64,000 nucleotides of DNA. Source: Taibaiella soli (GTDB taxonomy: Bacteria > Bacteroidota > Bacteroidia > Chitinophagales > Chitinophagaceae). Position numbers and translations under genes: made by a program. Each line of letters starts with the position of its first letter. Within the stretch, counting starts at the first letter, position 1. Location of the stretch: positions 1 to 64,000 of the forward strand of contig NZ_QKTW01000009.1 of the NCBI RefSeq assembly GCF_003236175.1. The letters run 5' to 3'. A model generated the notes under the pieces. That model was not told the DNA's origin. It searched no databases and saw nothing but the letters and a program-made list of their open reading frames with translations. This document shows, one piece after another, positions 14,665 through 22,653 of the stretch.

Positions 14665-15849
14665 TTGATAGAAAAAAACAACATTCAGCAGGAAGAACGT
14701 GCAGTATTGGTCGGTCTGGTTCATAAAACCCAGACGGAAACACAGCTGAAAGAATATTTGGACGAACTGGCATTTCTTGCAGAAACAGCCGGTGCGACAG
14801 CCGAAAAAAGCTTTATTCAGAAATTGCCACGTCCCGACAGCCGCACTTTTGTGGGTAAAGGGAAGCTGGAAGAAATACGCGAATACGTCAAAGCCAAAGG
14901 CATTAACCTGGTCATTTTTGATGATGAGCTGACCGGTTCGCAGATTATTAATATCGAAAAAGCGATCAACACCAAAACCATTGATCGAAGCGATCTTATC
15001 CTTGACATCTTCGCCCGCCGCGCTAAAACGGCACAGGCAAAGGTTCAGGTGGAGCTGGCGCAATATCAGTACCTGTTGCCGCGTCTGAAAGGGATGTGGC
15101 AGCACCTGGAGCGTCAGGGTGGTGGTATCGGTTCGCGCGGTCCGGGTGAAACCGAAATTGAGACGGACCGTCGTATCGTAAAAGATAAAATTGCCCTTCT
15201 GCGCAAGCGTTTGGCAGAAATCGACAAACAATCCTTTACCCAGCGTAAAGAGCGTGGCACTTATGTGCGCGTGGCGCTGGTGGGCTATACCAACGTGGGC
15301 AAAAGCACGCTGATGAATCTTCTGAGCAAATCGGAAGTATTCGCAGAAAACAAACTTTTTGCGACGCTGGATACCACGACGCGTAAGATTGTATATGAGC
15401 AAACGCCCTTCCTGCTCAGCGATACGGTAGGATTTATCCGCAAACTGCCGCACCATCTGGTAGAAAGCTTTAAAAGTACGCTGGATGAGGTTCGTGAGGC
15501 CGATTGCCTCTTGCACGTGGTAGATATCTCGCATCCGGCTTACGAAGATCAGATGGGGGTCGTTAATAAGACGTTACAGGAAATTAAGGCGTTTGACAAG
15601 CCAGTGCTCACTATTTTCAATAAAATGGACCTCTATGAGGAGCGTGTTTTCGATCCTTGGCTGGATGAAGAAGTGAAGCAGGATTTGCTGAATCAGCTGC
15701 AAAAACGCTGGGAAACAGAGACAAATGGTACCTGCGTATTCGTTTCAGCGACAGAAAGACGCAATATCGAAGCGCTCAGAGAGACAATTCTAAAAAAAGT
15801 TAAGAGTCTTTACGAAGAACGTTACCCATACCTGACTAACTTTTATTAG
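14665..15849 (+). CDS. hflX: GTPase HflX
   Basis: A ribosome-associated GTPase that splits stalled or hibernating 70S ribosomes, notably after heat stress. 394 residues: an N-terminal HflX domain with KLPRPDSRTFVGKGK (53-67), a linker with the signature GGGIGSRGPGETEIETD (152-168), and the G domain. That domain carries G1 GYTNVGKS (207-214), G3 DTVGF (253-257) and G4 NKMD (319-322). The start appears to be TTG at 14665. There is no in-frame ATG that keeps the conserved N-terminus, so weak initiation is part of its expression. Confidence 0.92.
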   Translation: MIEKNNIQQEERAVLVGLVHKTQTETQLKEYLDELAFLAETAGATAEKSFIQKLPRPDSRTFVGKGKLEEIREYVKAKGINLVIFDDELTGSQIINIEKAINTKTIDRSDLILDIFARRAKTAQAKVQVELAQYQYLLPRLKGMWQHLERQGGGIGSRGPGETEIETDRRIVKDKIALLRKRLAEIDKQSFTQRKERGTYVRVALVGYTNVGKSTLMNLLSKSEVFAENKLFATLDTTTRKIVYEQTPFLLSDTVGFIRKLPHHLVESFKSTLDEVREADCLLHVVDISHPAYEDQMGVVNKTLQEIKAFDKPVLTIFNKMDLYEERVFDPWLDEEVKQDLLNQLQKRWETETNGTCVFVSATERRNIEALRETILKKVKSLYEERYPYLTNFY

Positions 15850-15895
15850 TGGAAAAGTTTTATTTAAATATTAAGTTTTAAAAAATTGTTTTTGA

Positions 15896-15903
15896 TACTT
15901 TTG
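15896..15903 (+). promoter_or_regulatory. Predicted -7 box TACTTTTG
   Basis: An exact TAnnTTTG match in the AT-rich gap upstream of the small gene at 15994. The leader would be about 85 bases and contains a CAAAAAG/CTTTTTG hairpin near 15953-15971. Confidence 0.35.
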
Positions 15904-15993
15904 ATATAGAATTATTTGCTATTGCTTCTGGGGAAAATTTAACTTAACTTTTCAAAAAGAAACTTTTTTTGGTTTAACGTAAAATAATCTACC

Positions 15994-16242
15994 ATGAAGC
16001 ACCATTCACGCGAATTGCTAGTCACCACAAAAGTTGCTCAAAACTGGCAAGATGATTTCGACCAACAGGTCGATGGGCTGATGTCTTTAATCAGCAAGGT
16101 GGATAACGATGTAAACGTGCAGAACGCCGCAGAACTCATGGATGTGTATCACAACACTACCACTGAGCGTCCTAAAAAAGCAGGCAAGAAAAAAGCCGCC
16201 CAAAATGACCGGCCCTTTGAATTTGTCGTGTTCCGGAACTAA
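15994..16242 (+). CDS. Small hypothetical protein
   Basis: 82 residues, mostly helical and polar in the first 60. A basic patch follows (KKAGKKKAAQ, about 61-71), then a conserved-looking FEFVVFRN end. No family is recognised and no signal peptide or membrane segment is present, so it is cytoplasmic. The Lys-rich patch could contact nucleic acid (speculation). Support is its own promoter-like element and exact abutment with the converging DUF2461 gene, with stop codons at 16242 and 16243. Confidence 0.55.
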   Translation: MKHHSRELLVTTKVAQNWQDDFDQQVDGLMSLISKVDNDVNVQNAAELMDVYHNTTTERPKKAGKKKAAQNDRPFEFVVFRN

Positions 16243-16899
16243 CTAATCGAGAGATCTATTTAAAAAATCAATAAACGGTTTTAATACAGCAAAAACATTT
16301 ACACTTTTCTTATCAAAGTCTTTTCCGGTAACATCAGCATCCGCAAGTGGATGGCTCACCGTAAAACTTTTCATCTTCAGGTAGTTGATTGCAGGATTAT
16401 CGGCCGAGTAGCCTTGTGGTAAGGTTTTCAGTTGTTCGCCAGTCACCTCCCTGAAGATTTTTTTAAACTGCTTACTTGCTACGATTCCAGTAAATTCCTC
16501 AAAATTGTAGTCAATCTCCTGCCTTACCGCTTTCAGCAGGCTATTTTCAGGCATCCACAATCCACCTCCAATAAAGCTTTTGCCGCCTGGCTCAATATGC
16601 AGATAATAACCTGCACCCGGATATTTGCGCCCGCCGCGACTGAAAAATGCGCCAAAATGGGCTTTGTACGGTGTTTTATCTTTGGAAAAACGCACATCCC
16701 GGAATATCCAGAAAATAGAGTCTTTGGCTTTCTGACCTTCCAGCATCGGTTCCAGTGAAGTCATCTGTTTCAGAAGACTATCGATAAGTGTTTCATGATC
16801 AGCTTTCGCCGCTTCATATTTGGTGCGGTTTTCGTCAAACCACGGCTTGTTATTGTTGGCAGCCAGATTTTTAAGAAAACTAAGCGTAGTATTTTGCAT
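16243..16899 (-). CDS. DUF2461 (TIGR02453) family protein
   Basis: A cytoplasmic protein of 218 residues. It opens with TLSFLKNLAANNNKPWFDENR and continues with a FRDVRFSKDKTPYK segment (about 68-81) and a YYLHIEPGGKSFIGGGLWMP segment (about 97-117). All are hallmarks of DUF2461. The family is widespread and its biochemical role is unknown. It stands alone between two plus-strand genes. Confidence 0.85.
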   Translation of the reverse strand: MQNTTLSFLKNLAANNNKPWFDENRTKYEAAKADHETLIDSLLKQMTSLEPMLEGQKAKDSIFWIFRDVRFSKDKTPYKAHFGAFFSRGGRKYPGAGYYLHIEPGGKSFIGGGLWMPENSLLKAVRQEIDYNFEEFTGIVASKQFKKIFREVTGEQLKTLPQGYSADNPAINYLKMKSFTVSHPLADADVTGKDFDKKSVNVFAVLKPFIDFLNRSLD

Positions 16900-16968
16900 T
16901 GCCGGTTTGTTAAGTTTTTTACAAAATCAACTTTCTGAAACGAATATAAGTGATCCGGCAAAGACGCA

Positions 16969-17002
16969 TTGCGTCAATGGTGGGCTTATTTTAATATCTT
17001 TG
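16969..17002 (+). promoter_or_regulatory. dxr promoter: TTG-N23-TATCTTTG
   Basis: The -7 TATCTTTG (16995-17002) is an exact match. A TTG at 16969-16971 is a possible -33 element at long spacing. The leader to the dxr ATG is about 40 bases. Confidence 0.5.
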
Positions 17003-17048
17003 AGCGCCGCGGAATGGTTTGCGGTAGGATTACCATTAAATATTTTTC

Positions 17049-18218
17049 ATGAAGCGTTTGGCCATATTGGGATCTACGGGTTCTATCGGAACTCAGGCAC
17101 TGGAGGTAGTAGCTGCGCATCCGGATTTATTTGAAGTGGAAGTGCTTTCTGCCCATAGCAACGATACATTGCTGGTAGAGCAGGCGATAAAGTTTAAACC
17201 GAATGCCGTTGTCGTTACTGACGAATCAAAATACGAAGCTGTAAAAGCAGCTTTACATGCATACCCGGTGAAGGTTTTTGCCGGACTCAAATCACTGAAC
17301 GAAGTTGTACAGTGGGATACTGTTGACGTGGTACTTGGCGCTATTGTCGGTTTTGCAGGTTTACATTCAATTCTTGCAGCCGTAGACGCTGGCAAATACG
17401 TAGCATTGGCCAATAAAGAAACATTGGTTGTTGCGGGCGAGCTCGTTATGAAACGTGCCGCAGAAAAAGGTTCATTGATTGTGCCGGTGGATAGCGAGCA
17501 TTCTGCCATTTTTCAATGCCTGGTAGGTGAAAGTTCCCGGACAATCGAGAAAGTCATACTCACAGCATCTGGTGGTCCGTTTTTGGGTAAAAAACCAAAC
17601 TTCCTGGTGAATGTAAAAGCGTCGCATGCTTTGCAGCATCCAAACTGGACGATGGGCGCTAAAATTACCATCGACAGCGCAACGCTCATGAATAAGGGCC
17701 TGGAGATGATTGAAGCTAAATGGCTGTTTGGTCTGCAAAATGAGCAGATCGAAGTTACAATCCATCCGCAGTCGATTGTGCATTCGCTCGTTCAGTTTAA
17801 CGATGGTTCGCTCAAAGCACAGCTGGGTCTGCCGGATATGAAACTGCCGATCCAGTACGCGCTGGCGTTTCCGCATCGTATTCACAATGATTTTAAACGT
17901 TTCGATTTTAAAGATTTTCCAAAACTGAATTTCGAAGCGCCTGACTATAAAACATTCCGTAATCTCGCACTTGCAAAAGATGCTATGTTTAAAGGTGGTA
18001 ACGCACCTTGCGTGTTGAATGCTGCCAATGAAGTTGTGGTGCATGCGTTCCTGCAAAACAAAGTAGGCTTTATGGAAATGAGTGAAATGATCGAGCAGAC
18101 GTTGGAGCAGGTGAACTTTATTGAACACCCGACGCTCGAAGATTATGAAAACAGCGATAAAGAAGCCCGTATCCGGGTTCAGGAGCTGGTAAAGAAAAGC
18201 CAGTTGTCTACATACTAA
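17049..18218 (+). CDS. dxr: 1-deoxy-D-xylulose 5-phosphate reductoisomerase
   Basis: Converts DXP to MEP with NADPH, the committed step of the MEP isoprenoid pathway, in the cytoplasm. 389 residues. The NADPH motif GSTGSIG is at 8-14. Metal ligands are D148 and E150 in VDSEHSAIF and E219 in GLEMIEAKW. The substrate loop ASGGPF is at 173-178, and KITIDSATLMNKG is intact near 205-217. It is followed after 22 bp by rseP, an order seen in many Bacteroidota and consistent with an operon. An idi gene later in the window belongs to the same pathway. Confidence 0.95.
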   Translation: MKRLAILGSTGSIGTQALEVVAAHPDLFEVEVLSAHSNDTLLVEQAIKFKPNAVVVTDESKYEAVKAALHAYPVKVFAGLKSLNEVVQWDTVDVVLGAIVGFAGLHSILAAVDAGKYVALANKETLVVAGELVMKRAAEKGSLIVPVDSEHSAIFQCLVGESSRTIEKVILTASGGPFLGKKPNFLVNVKASHALQHPNWTMGAKITIDSATLMNKGLEMIEAKWLFGLQNEQIEVTIHPQSIVHSLVQFNDGSLKAQLGLPDMKLPIQYALAFPHRIHNDFKRFDFKDFPKLNFEAPDYKTFRNLALAKDAMFKGGNAPCVLNAANEVVVHAFLQNKVGFMEMSEMIEQTLEQVNFIEHPTLEDYENSDKEARIRVQELVKKSQLSTY

Positions 18219-18240
18219 AATATTTTCCGATCCTTAAGAC

Positions 18241-19620
18241 ATGCAATTAAACACCGTATTATTAATGGCAACGTGGCAGGTAAAAGGCCTGCAGTTGTTT
18301 GCCGCTTTATCCCTTCTGATTTTACTTCATGAATTCGGACATTTTTTCTTCGCAAAACTGTTTAAAACCCGCGTTGAGAAATTCTACCTGTTCTTTGACT
18401 TCCTTTTTCCATTCTCGGGTCTGCTCAACTTTTCTTTGTTCAAAAAGAAAGCGGGTGGTACAGAGTACGGTATTGGCTGGTTTCCGCTTGGCGGCTATGT
18501 AAAAATTGCCGGCATGGTAGATGAAAGCATGGATACGGAATCTATGAACAAACCACCGGAGCCTTGGGAATATCGTTCAAAACCAGCCTGGCAGCGTCTT
18601 TTCATTATGCTTGGCGGTATTATTATGAACGTGCTTACCGCAATGGTGATCTACGCGCTTATTTTCAACGTTTGGGGTGAAACATATCTTCCGACTAAAA
18701 ATGTGAAATACGGTATCGTAGCAGATTCTCTGGGACAGAGTATTGGTTTGCACAACGGTGATAAGATCGTTAGCGTCGACAACGTGGAAATAGAACGTTT
18801 TAAAAGAATTTCACTGGATATCATTTTCCATTCCGGAAAAACAATTCAGGTGATGCGTGACGGCAAACAAGTAGATGTGCCTGTGCCAACCGGTACCATC
18901 CGCAAGATGCTGAAATCAGAACGTGGTTCGTTTATTGGTGTGCGTGTTCCTGCGCATGTGGATACGCTGACTACTGATTCCCGCGCTTATCAAATGGGAC
19001 TGCGTCAAAATGATAGCATTATTGCGGTGAATAATAAACCGGTAATGTTCTTCGATGAATTTGATCAGGAGAAAAAAGCCAATTATGGTCAGCCAATGAC
19101 AGTAACGGTCATCAGAGGCGGCCAGCCGATGAGCTTTAATACCGTAGTTCCTAAAGATAGTTCACTGGGTATTCCAATGCCGAATCCTGCGCGATACATG
19201 GAAGTGATACATAAAGACTATAACACTTTCCAGGCACTGGGCAGAGGCTTTGTATTTACCGGCGAACAGTTTGATTTCTATTGGCAGCAGTTCAAATTGC
19301 TGTTTACTTCAAAAGAGGTGAAAGTGAATGAAAGCCTTGGTGGTATCGCAAGCTTCGGTAAAGTATTCCCTTCTGAGTTTGACTGGCAGGAATTCTTAGG
19401 ACTTACGGCGTTTATTTCCATTATCCTGGCGTTTATGAACTTATTGCCGATTCCGGGTCTGGACGGTGGTTACGTGATCTTCCTGCTATTTGAATTGATC
19501 ACACGTAAGAAAGTAAGCGATAAAGTAATGGAACGCGCTACTACAGTAGGTTTGGTGTTGCTGCTGATTCTGATGGTATACGCCAACGGCTTGGATGTTG
19601 TTAGAGCGTTTATGAAATAA
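18241..19620 (+). CDS. rseP: Site-2 protease RseP
   Basis: An intramembrane zinc protease of the RseP/S2P family that releases anti-sigma factors or trims signal peptides within the inner membrane. 459 residues. The zinc motif HEFGH is at 30-34 in the first membrane helix. Two PDZ-like regions lie between (about 140-300), and the third zinc ligand is in NLLPIPGLDGGY near 400. The ATG at 18241 gives a short N-terminal lead; Met9 (18265) is an equally plausible start. It is co-transcribed with dxr and closed by the terminator at 19681. The regulated sigma factor is not in the window. Confidence 0.92.
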   Translation: MQLNTVLLMATWQVKGLQLFAALSLLILLHEFGHFFFAKLFKTRVEKFYLFFDFLFPFSGLLNFSLFKKKAGGTEYGIGWFPLGGYVKIAGMVDESMDTESMNKPPEPWEYRSKPAWQRLFIMLGGIIMNVLTAMVIYALIFNVWGETYLPTKNVKYGIVADSLGQSIGLHNGDKIVSVDNVEIERFKRISLDIIFHSGKTIQVMRDGKQVDVPVPTGTIRKMLKSERGSFIGVRVPAHVDTLTTDSRAYQMGLRQNDSIIAVNNKPVMFFDEFDQEKKANYGQPMTVTVIRGGQPMSFNTVVPKDSSLGIPMPNPARYMEVIHKDYNTFQALGRGFVFTGEQFDFYWQQFKLLFTSKEVKVNESLGGIASFGKVFPSEFDWQEFLGLTAFISIILAFMNLLPIPGLDGGYVIFLLFELITRKKVSDKVMERATTVGLVLLLILMVYANGLDVVRAFMK

Positions 19621-19680
19621 GAATTCAAGGCTTACGCTTAACGTTTAAGGCGGAACGCTGTTTGATTTTTACGAATATAG

Positions 19681-19714
19681 AAAAGAGGTTGTCTTGCGGC
19701 AACCTCTTTTTATT
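19681..19714 (+). terminator. Intrinsic terminator of dxr-rseP
   Basis: An 11-bp stem AAAAGAGGTTG/CAACCTCTTTT with an 8-base loop, followed by TATTTTG. Confidence 0.85.
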
Positions 19715-19870
19715 TTGATAAAAAACGCTAGGGTTTTGCGTGAAATTAGTTGCGGAGTCAGGGTGTGTGCAAACTGTCAATTGTCGACTGTCCTCTGTCG
19801 ACTGAAAAATTTCAATAAATCTTGCAAAAAAATAATGGCAGATTCCTGCACGCTGTCATTGCAGTTACTC

Positions 19871-19878
19871 TATATTTG
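19871..19878 (+). promoter_or_regulatory. Predicted -7 box TATATTTG
   Basis: An exact -7 match about 110 bases upstream of the oxidoreductase ATG. No good -33 box is visible. Confidence 0.35.
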
Positions 19879-19987
19879 CCACCACTGTAATGAAAACCTT
19901 GAGCTGATTAAGGTTTATCTGCTGTTCCCCTCTACCGAAGCACAATTTTTGTTTTAACGATTGATTTATCAGACATAGTTCTAAAAA

Positions 19988-21061
19988 ATGAGAAGAGACG
20001 GTTCACAAAGCAGCGTATGGCAGCCTTGTATCAATGATTTTGCGCCTTCGGCAAATGAATCAGGTTATGAGGTAAAAATTTCGGGTAATGGTGTTATTGC
20101 TTTAGCAACGGCGCTCAGCTTGCAACAGCAGGGGAAAAATTGTGTATTGGTTACCGACCGTGAAACACAATTGCCAGCTACAGCTTATTTAACAACGATA
20201 TTACCCAACGGCTACCAAAACAAAACAAACGCAGCACTGATTGCCGATGGAATGCGTGCAGCAATCGATCTGGCAGAAGAATGGATCATTTCGTCAGAGA
20301 TGGAATGCGATCTTGTATACGAACCTGGCTATTTATTTTCAGCGCAGGCCGATAACGATATTCAGACCGAGAAATTTGCGGCAGAAGAAGCCGGACTTGT
20401 AACCACTATGGTGAAAAGTATTCCGGTACCTATATCGTTTGCCAAAGCCTGCCGTTTCGAATATCAGGCGAGATTGAATCCATCTGCTTTTTGCAGCGGG
20501 CTTGCAAAAGCCTTTATGGAAGCGGGTGGCACGATTGTGGATTGCAATGTGGTAAACTACAAGGACATTCCTGCCGAAGATTCTGTTGTATTGGATACAG
20601 AACAAACAAACAGGAACAGCTATCATCTCGCATTTACGCTGGCTTCAGGTATTTATCCCTATGGAGTTGCACAATGCGGCGATAATGAATTTTATTCATT
20701 CCAACTGGCAGTGAAAGATGGCAAGGAATATGTGCTGGCTTCATTACTGGATGTGCCACAGGAAACAGATGCAGTAAGTGCTTTCGAAAAGCTGGAACAG
20801 GTTATACGTGCTAGCTTTAACATTGCGTCCCTCGATTTTCATTGGATCAATAAGTATTATTATAACGGCGATCCTCTGATCGGCACGTTTGGAATCCATA
20901 ATAATGACATCCGTTATCTGCATGCGAGTGCAGGAAGTTCTGGCTTTACCACAGCTTTGCTGGCGGCCCAGGTAATTGCAGACACTGTTTTGGGCAAAGA
21001 AAATCCGTTTGCGGCATTGGTAGCGGGCAAAATAAATCATTTAACGACTTCCGAAGCTTAA
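19988..21061 (+). CDS. FAD-dependent oxidoreductase (DAO family)
   Basis: 357 residues resembling D-amino-acid-oxidase-type flavoproteins. It begins with RRDGSQSSVWQ, an N-terminal run common in Bacteroidota members. The Rossmann segment (about 29-60) reads SGNGVIALATALSLQQQGKNC, with Ala instead of the usual third Gly. The C-terminal FAD segment includes GDPLIGTFG and LHASAGSSGFTTALLAA (about 320-336). Many Bacteroidota relatives end in a Rieske domain; here no CxH..CxxH motif is present and the protein stops after the FAD fold. The substrate is unknown. The M16 peptidase gene follows after 46 bp. Confidence 0.75.
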   Translation: MRRDGSQSSVWQPCINDFAPSANESGYEVKISGNGVIALATALSLQQQGKNCVLVTDRETQLPATAYLTTILPNGYQNKTNAALIADGMRAAIDLAEEWIISSEMECDLVYEPGYLFSAQADNDIQTEKFAAEEAGLVTTMVKSIPVPISFAKACRFEYQARLNPSAFCSGLAKAFMEAGGTIVDCNVVNYKDIPAEDSVVLDTEQTNRNSYHLAFTLASGIYPYGVAQCGDNEFYSFQLAVKDGKEYVLASLLDVPQETDAVSAFEKLEQVIRASFNIASLDFHWINKYYYNGDPLIGTFGIHNNDIRYLHASAGSSGFTTALLAAQVIADTVLGKENPFAALVAGKINHLTTSEA

Positions 21062-21107
21062 TTGATGCGGTTCTTGCGTACATTTAGCTTTCGTAACGAA
21101 AGATACT

Positions 21108-22349
21108 ATGCTACAATTTGATCGATTTACGCTGGCCAACGGGCTCCGTGTTTTGGTGCATGAAGATCATACTTCACCGATGGTGGCGATGAATATACTT
21201 TATGATGTGGGCGCACGCGATGAAGATCCTCACCGTACCGGCTTTGCACATTTGTTCGAGCACCTCATGTTTGGTGGTTCTGTAAATATTCCTGAATATG
21301 ATGAGCCATTGCAGATGGCGGGTGGCGAAAACAATGCGTATACAACGAATGATATTACCAACTACTATATTCAGCTTCCGGCAAAAAATGTAGAGACTGC
21401 ATTCTGGCTGGAGAGCGACCGCATGTTGTCACTGGCTTTTAGTGAAAAAAGTCTGGACGTGCAGCGCAAAGTCGTTTCAGAAGAATTTAAAGAGCATTAT
21501 ATCAACAAGCCGTATGGCGATGCATGGGAACATTTGCGTGCGCTTGCTTACAAAAAGCATCCGTACCAATGGATGACCATCGGCAAGGATCTGAAACAGA
21601 TTGAAGAGGCGCAGCTTGAAGATGTAAAAGCATTCTTCTTTCAGCATTACAGACCTGTAAATGCAATTATGTGTCTGGCCGGTCATATTACCACAGAAGA
21701 GGCCAAAACGCTGACTGAAAAATGGTTTGGGGAAATCCCTTCGGGAACGCCTTATAAGCGCGAATTGCCTGTAGAACCGGCACAAACTGAGGCGCGTACG
21801 ATGACTGTAGAGGCAGATGTACCGCTGGATGGCCTGTACAAAGCATGGCATATGAGTGGCCGCCTTTCTGAGCCATACTATGCTTCAGATCTTATTACCG
21901 AAATTCTCGGCAATGGTTTTGCATCCCGTTTGTATCAGCGACTGGTAAAAGAAAAGCAACTGTTCAGCAATCTGAATTGCTATCATACGGGCAGCCTCGA
22001 TCCGGGATTGCTGGTGATAGAAGGTAAAATTGTGGAAGGTAAAACGCTGGAAGAAGCAGACGCCGCCATTGAAGCAGAATTGGAGTTATTGAAAGCAGAA
22101 GGTGTTACTGCCGGCGAACTGGATAAAGCGAAAAACAAAATTGAGGCCATGATTGAATTTGAAGACATGAGTCTCCTTTCCAGAGCGAATAACATTGCTT
22201 TTTACGAATTACTGGGCGATGCAGACCGCATTAATCACGAATGGGAAAGATATCAGGCCGTAACGGCTGAAACGTTGCAACAAACAGCACGGGATATTTT
22301 CCGGAAAGAAAATAGCAACACACTTTTTTATAAGAAGAAGGCTAAGTAG
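21108..22349 (+). CDS. M16 family zinc metallopeptidase
   Basis: 413 residues of the insulinase/processing-peptidase type. The inverted zinc motif HLFEH is at 48-52 (His48, Glu51, His52), with the distal glutamate in VSEEF near 125. The C-terminal M16 domain includes the Arg/Tyr pair in GFASRLYQRLVKEKQL. There is no signal peptide, so it is predicted cytoplasmic; some relatives act on peptides in the periplasm. It is a single M16 unit with both halves. Many bacteria carry two adjacent M16 genes, but no partner is here. A near-consensus -7 box (TACATTTA, 21079-21086) precedes it. Confidence 0.88.
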   Translation: MLQFDRFTLANGLRVLVHEDHTSPMVAMNILYDVGARDEDPHRTGFAHLFEHLMFGGSVNIPEYDEPLQMAGGENNAYTTNDITNYYIQLPAKNVETAFWLESDRMLSLAFSEKSLDVQRKVVSEEFKEHYINKPYGDAWEHLRALAYKKHPYQWMTIGKDLKQIEEAQLEDVKAFFFQHYRPVNAIMCLAGHITTEEAKTLTEKWFGEIPSGTPYKRELPVEPAQTEARTMTVEADVPLDGLYKAWHMSGRLSEPYYASDLITEILGNGFASRLYQRLVKEKQLFSNLNCYHTGSLDPGLLVIEGKIVEGKTLEEADAAIEAELELLKAEGVTAGELDKAKNKIEAMIEFEDMSLLSRANNIAFYELLGDADRINHEWERYQAVTAETLQQTARDIFRKENSNTLFYKKKAK

Positions 22350-22414
22350 TCGGTAGTGAATAGTGAGTTGTCAATTGTGAAACGCAAACTGTGAAACCTG
22401 AAACAATTTCAAAT

Positions 22415-22459
22415 CATACAATAGAAGAGGCGACTGATGGTCGCCTCTTCTATTGTATG
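22415..22459 (+). terminator. Very strong hairpin terminator
   Basis: A perfect 19-bp stem (22415-22433 with 22441-22459) and a 7-base loop. It is the first of three hairpins in the gap between the converging M16 and pdxA genes. Confidence 0.75.
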
Positions 22460-22480
22460 CCACAGGTGATAGGCCGTAAT

Positions 22481-22509
22481 TGGTCAGACGATTCGAAGTC
22501 GTCCGATCA
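22481..22509. repeat. Dispersed hairpin repeat, copy 1
   Basis: TGGTC-A-GACGA, a loop, TCGTC-C-GATCA. The second copy is at 54461-54489. The outermost pair is T-A here and C-G in the other copy; the inner stem is identical. Confidence 0.75.
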
Positions 22510-22532
22510 GTTAATGCGCGCAAGCCGTAAAT

Positions 22533-22564
22533 TTAAAAGACCTGCCAAGTGGCAGGTCTTTTAA
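22533..22564. terminator. Hairpin terminator
   Basis: A perfect 14-bp stem TTAAAAGACCTGCC with a 4-base AAGT loop (22547-22550). The symmetric A/T arms make it suitable in both directions, including for pdxA on the minus strand. Confidence 0.8.
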
Positions 22565-22653
22565 AAATATTTTATTAAACAAACGTAGCGCCGCCGCGAG
22601 ATGATCTCTCAGGTCTTGTGACGTATTTGCTCGCCAGAACTCCCCTTCAGGGG

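Larger units (their letters stand above)
19621..19987. other. Intergenic region downstream of rseP
   Basis: Apart from the terminator and the -7 box listed separately, the stretch holds a short tandem-like segment near 19766-19804 in which variants of TGTCAATTGTCGACTGTC repeat. This is the degenerate low-complexity type also seen at 22.3, 25.2 and 54.5 kb. No gene is supported. Confidence 0.55.

Noticed and set aside
19694-19957. 87-codon open frame after rseP
   Set aside because: It starts inside the terminator loop with TTG and runs through repeat-like intergenic DNA and a -7 box; no coding character.
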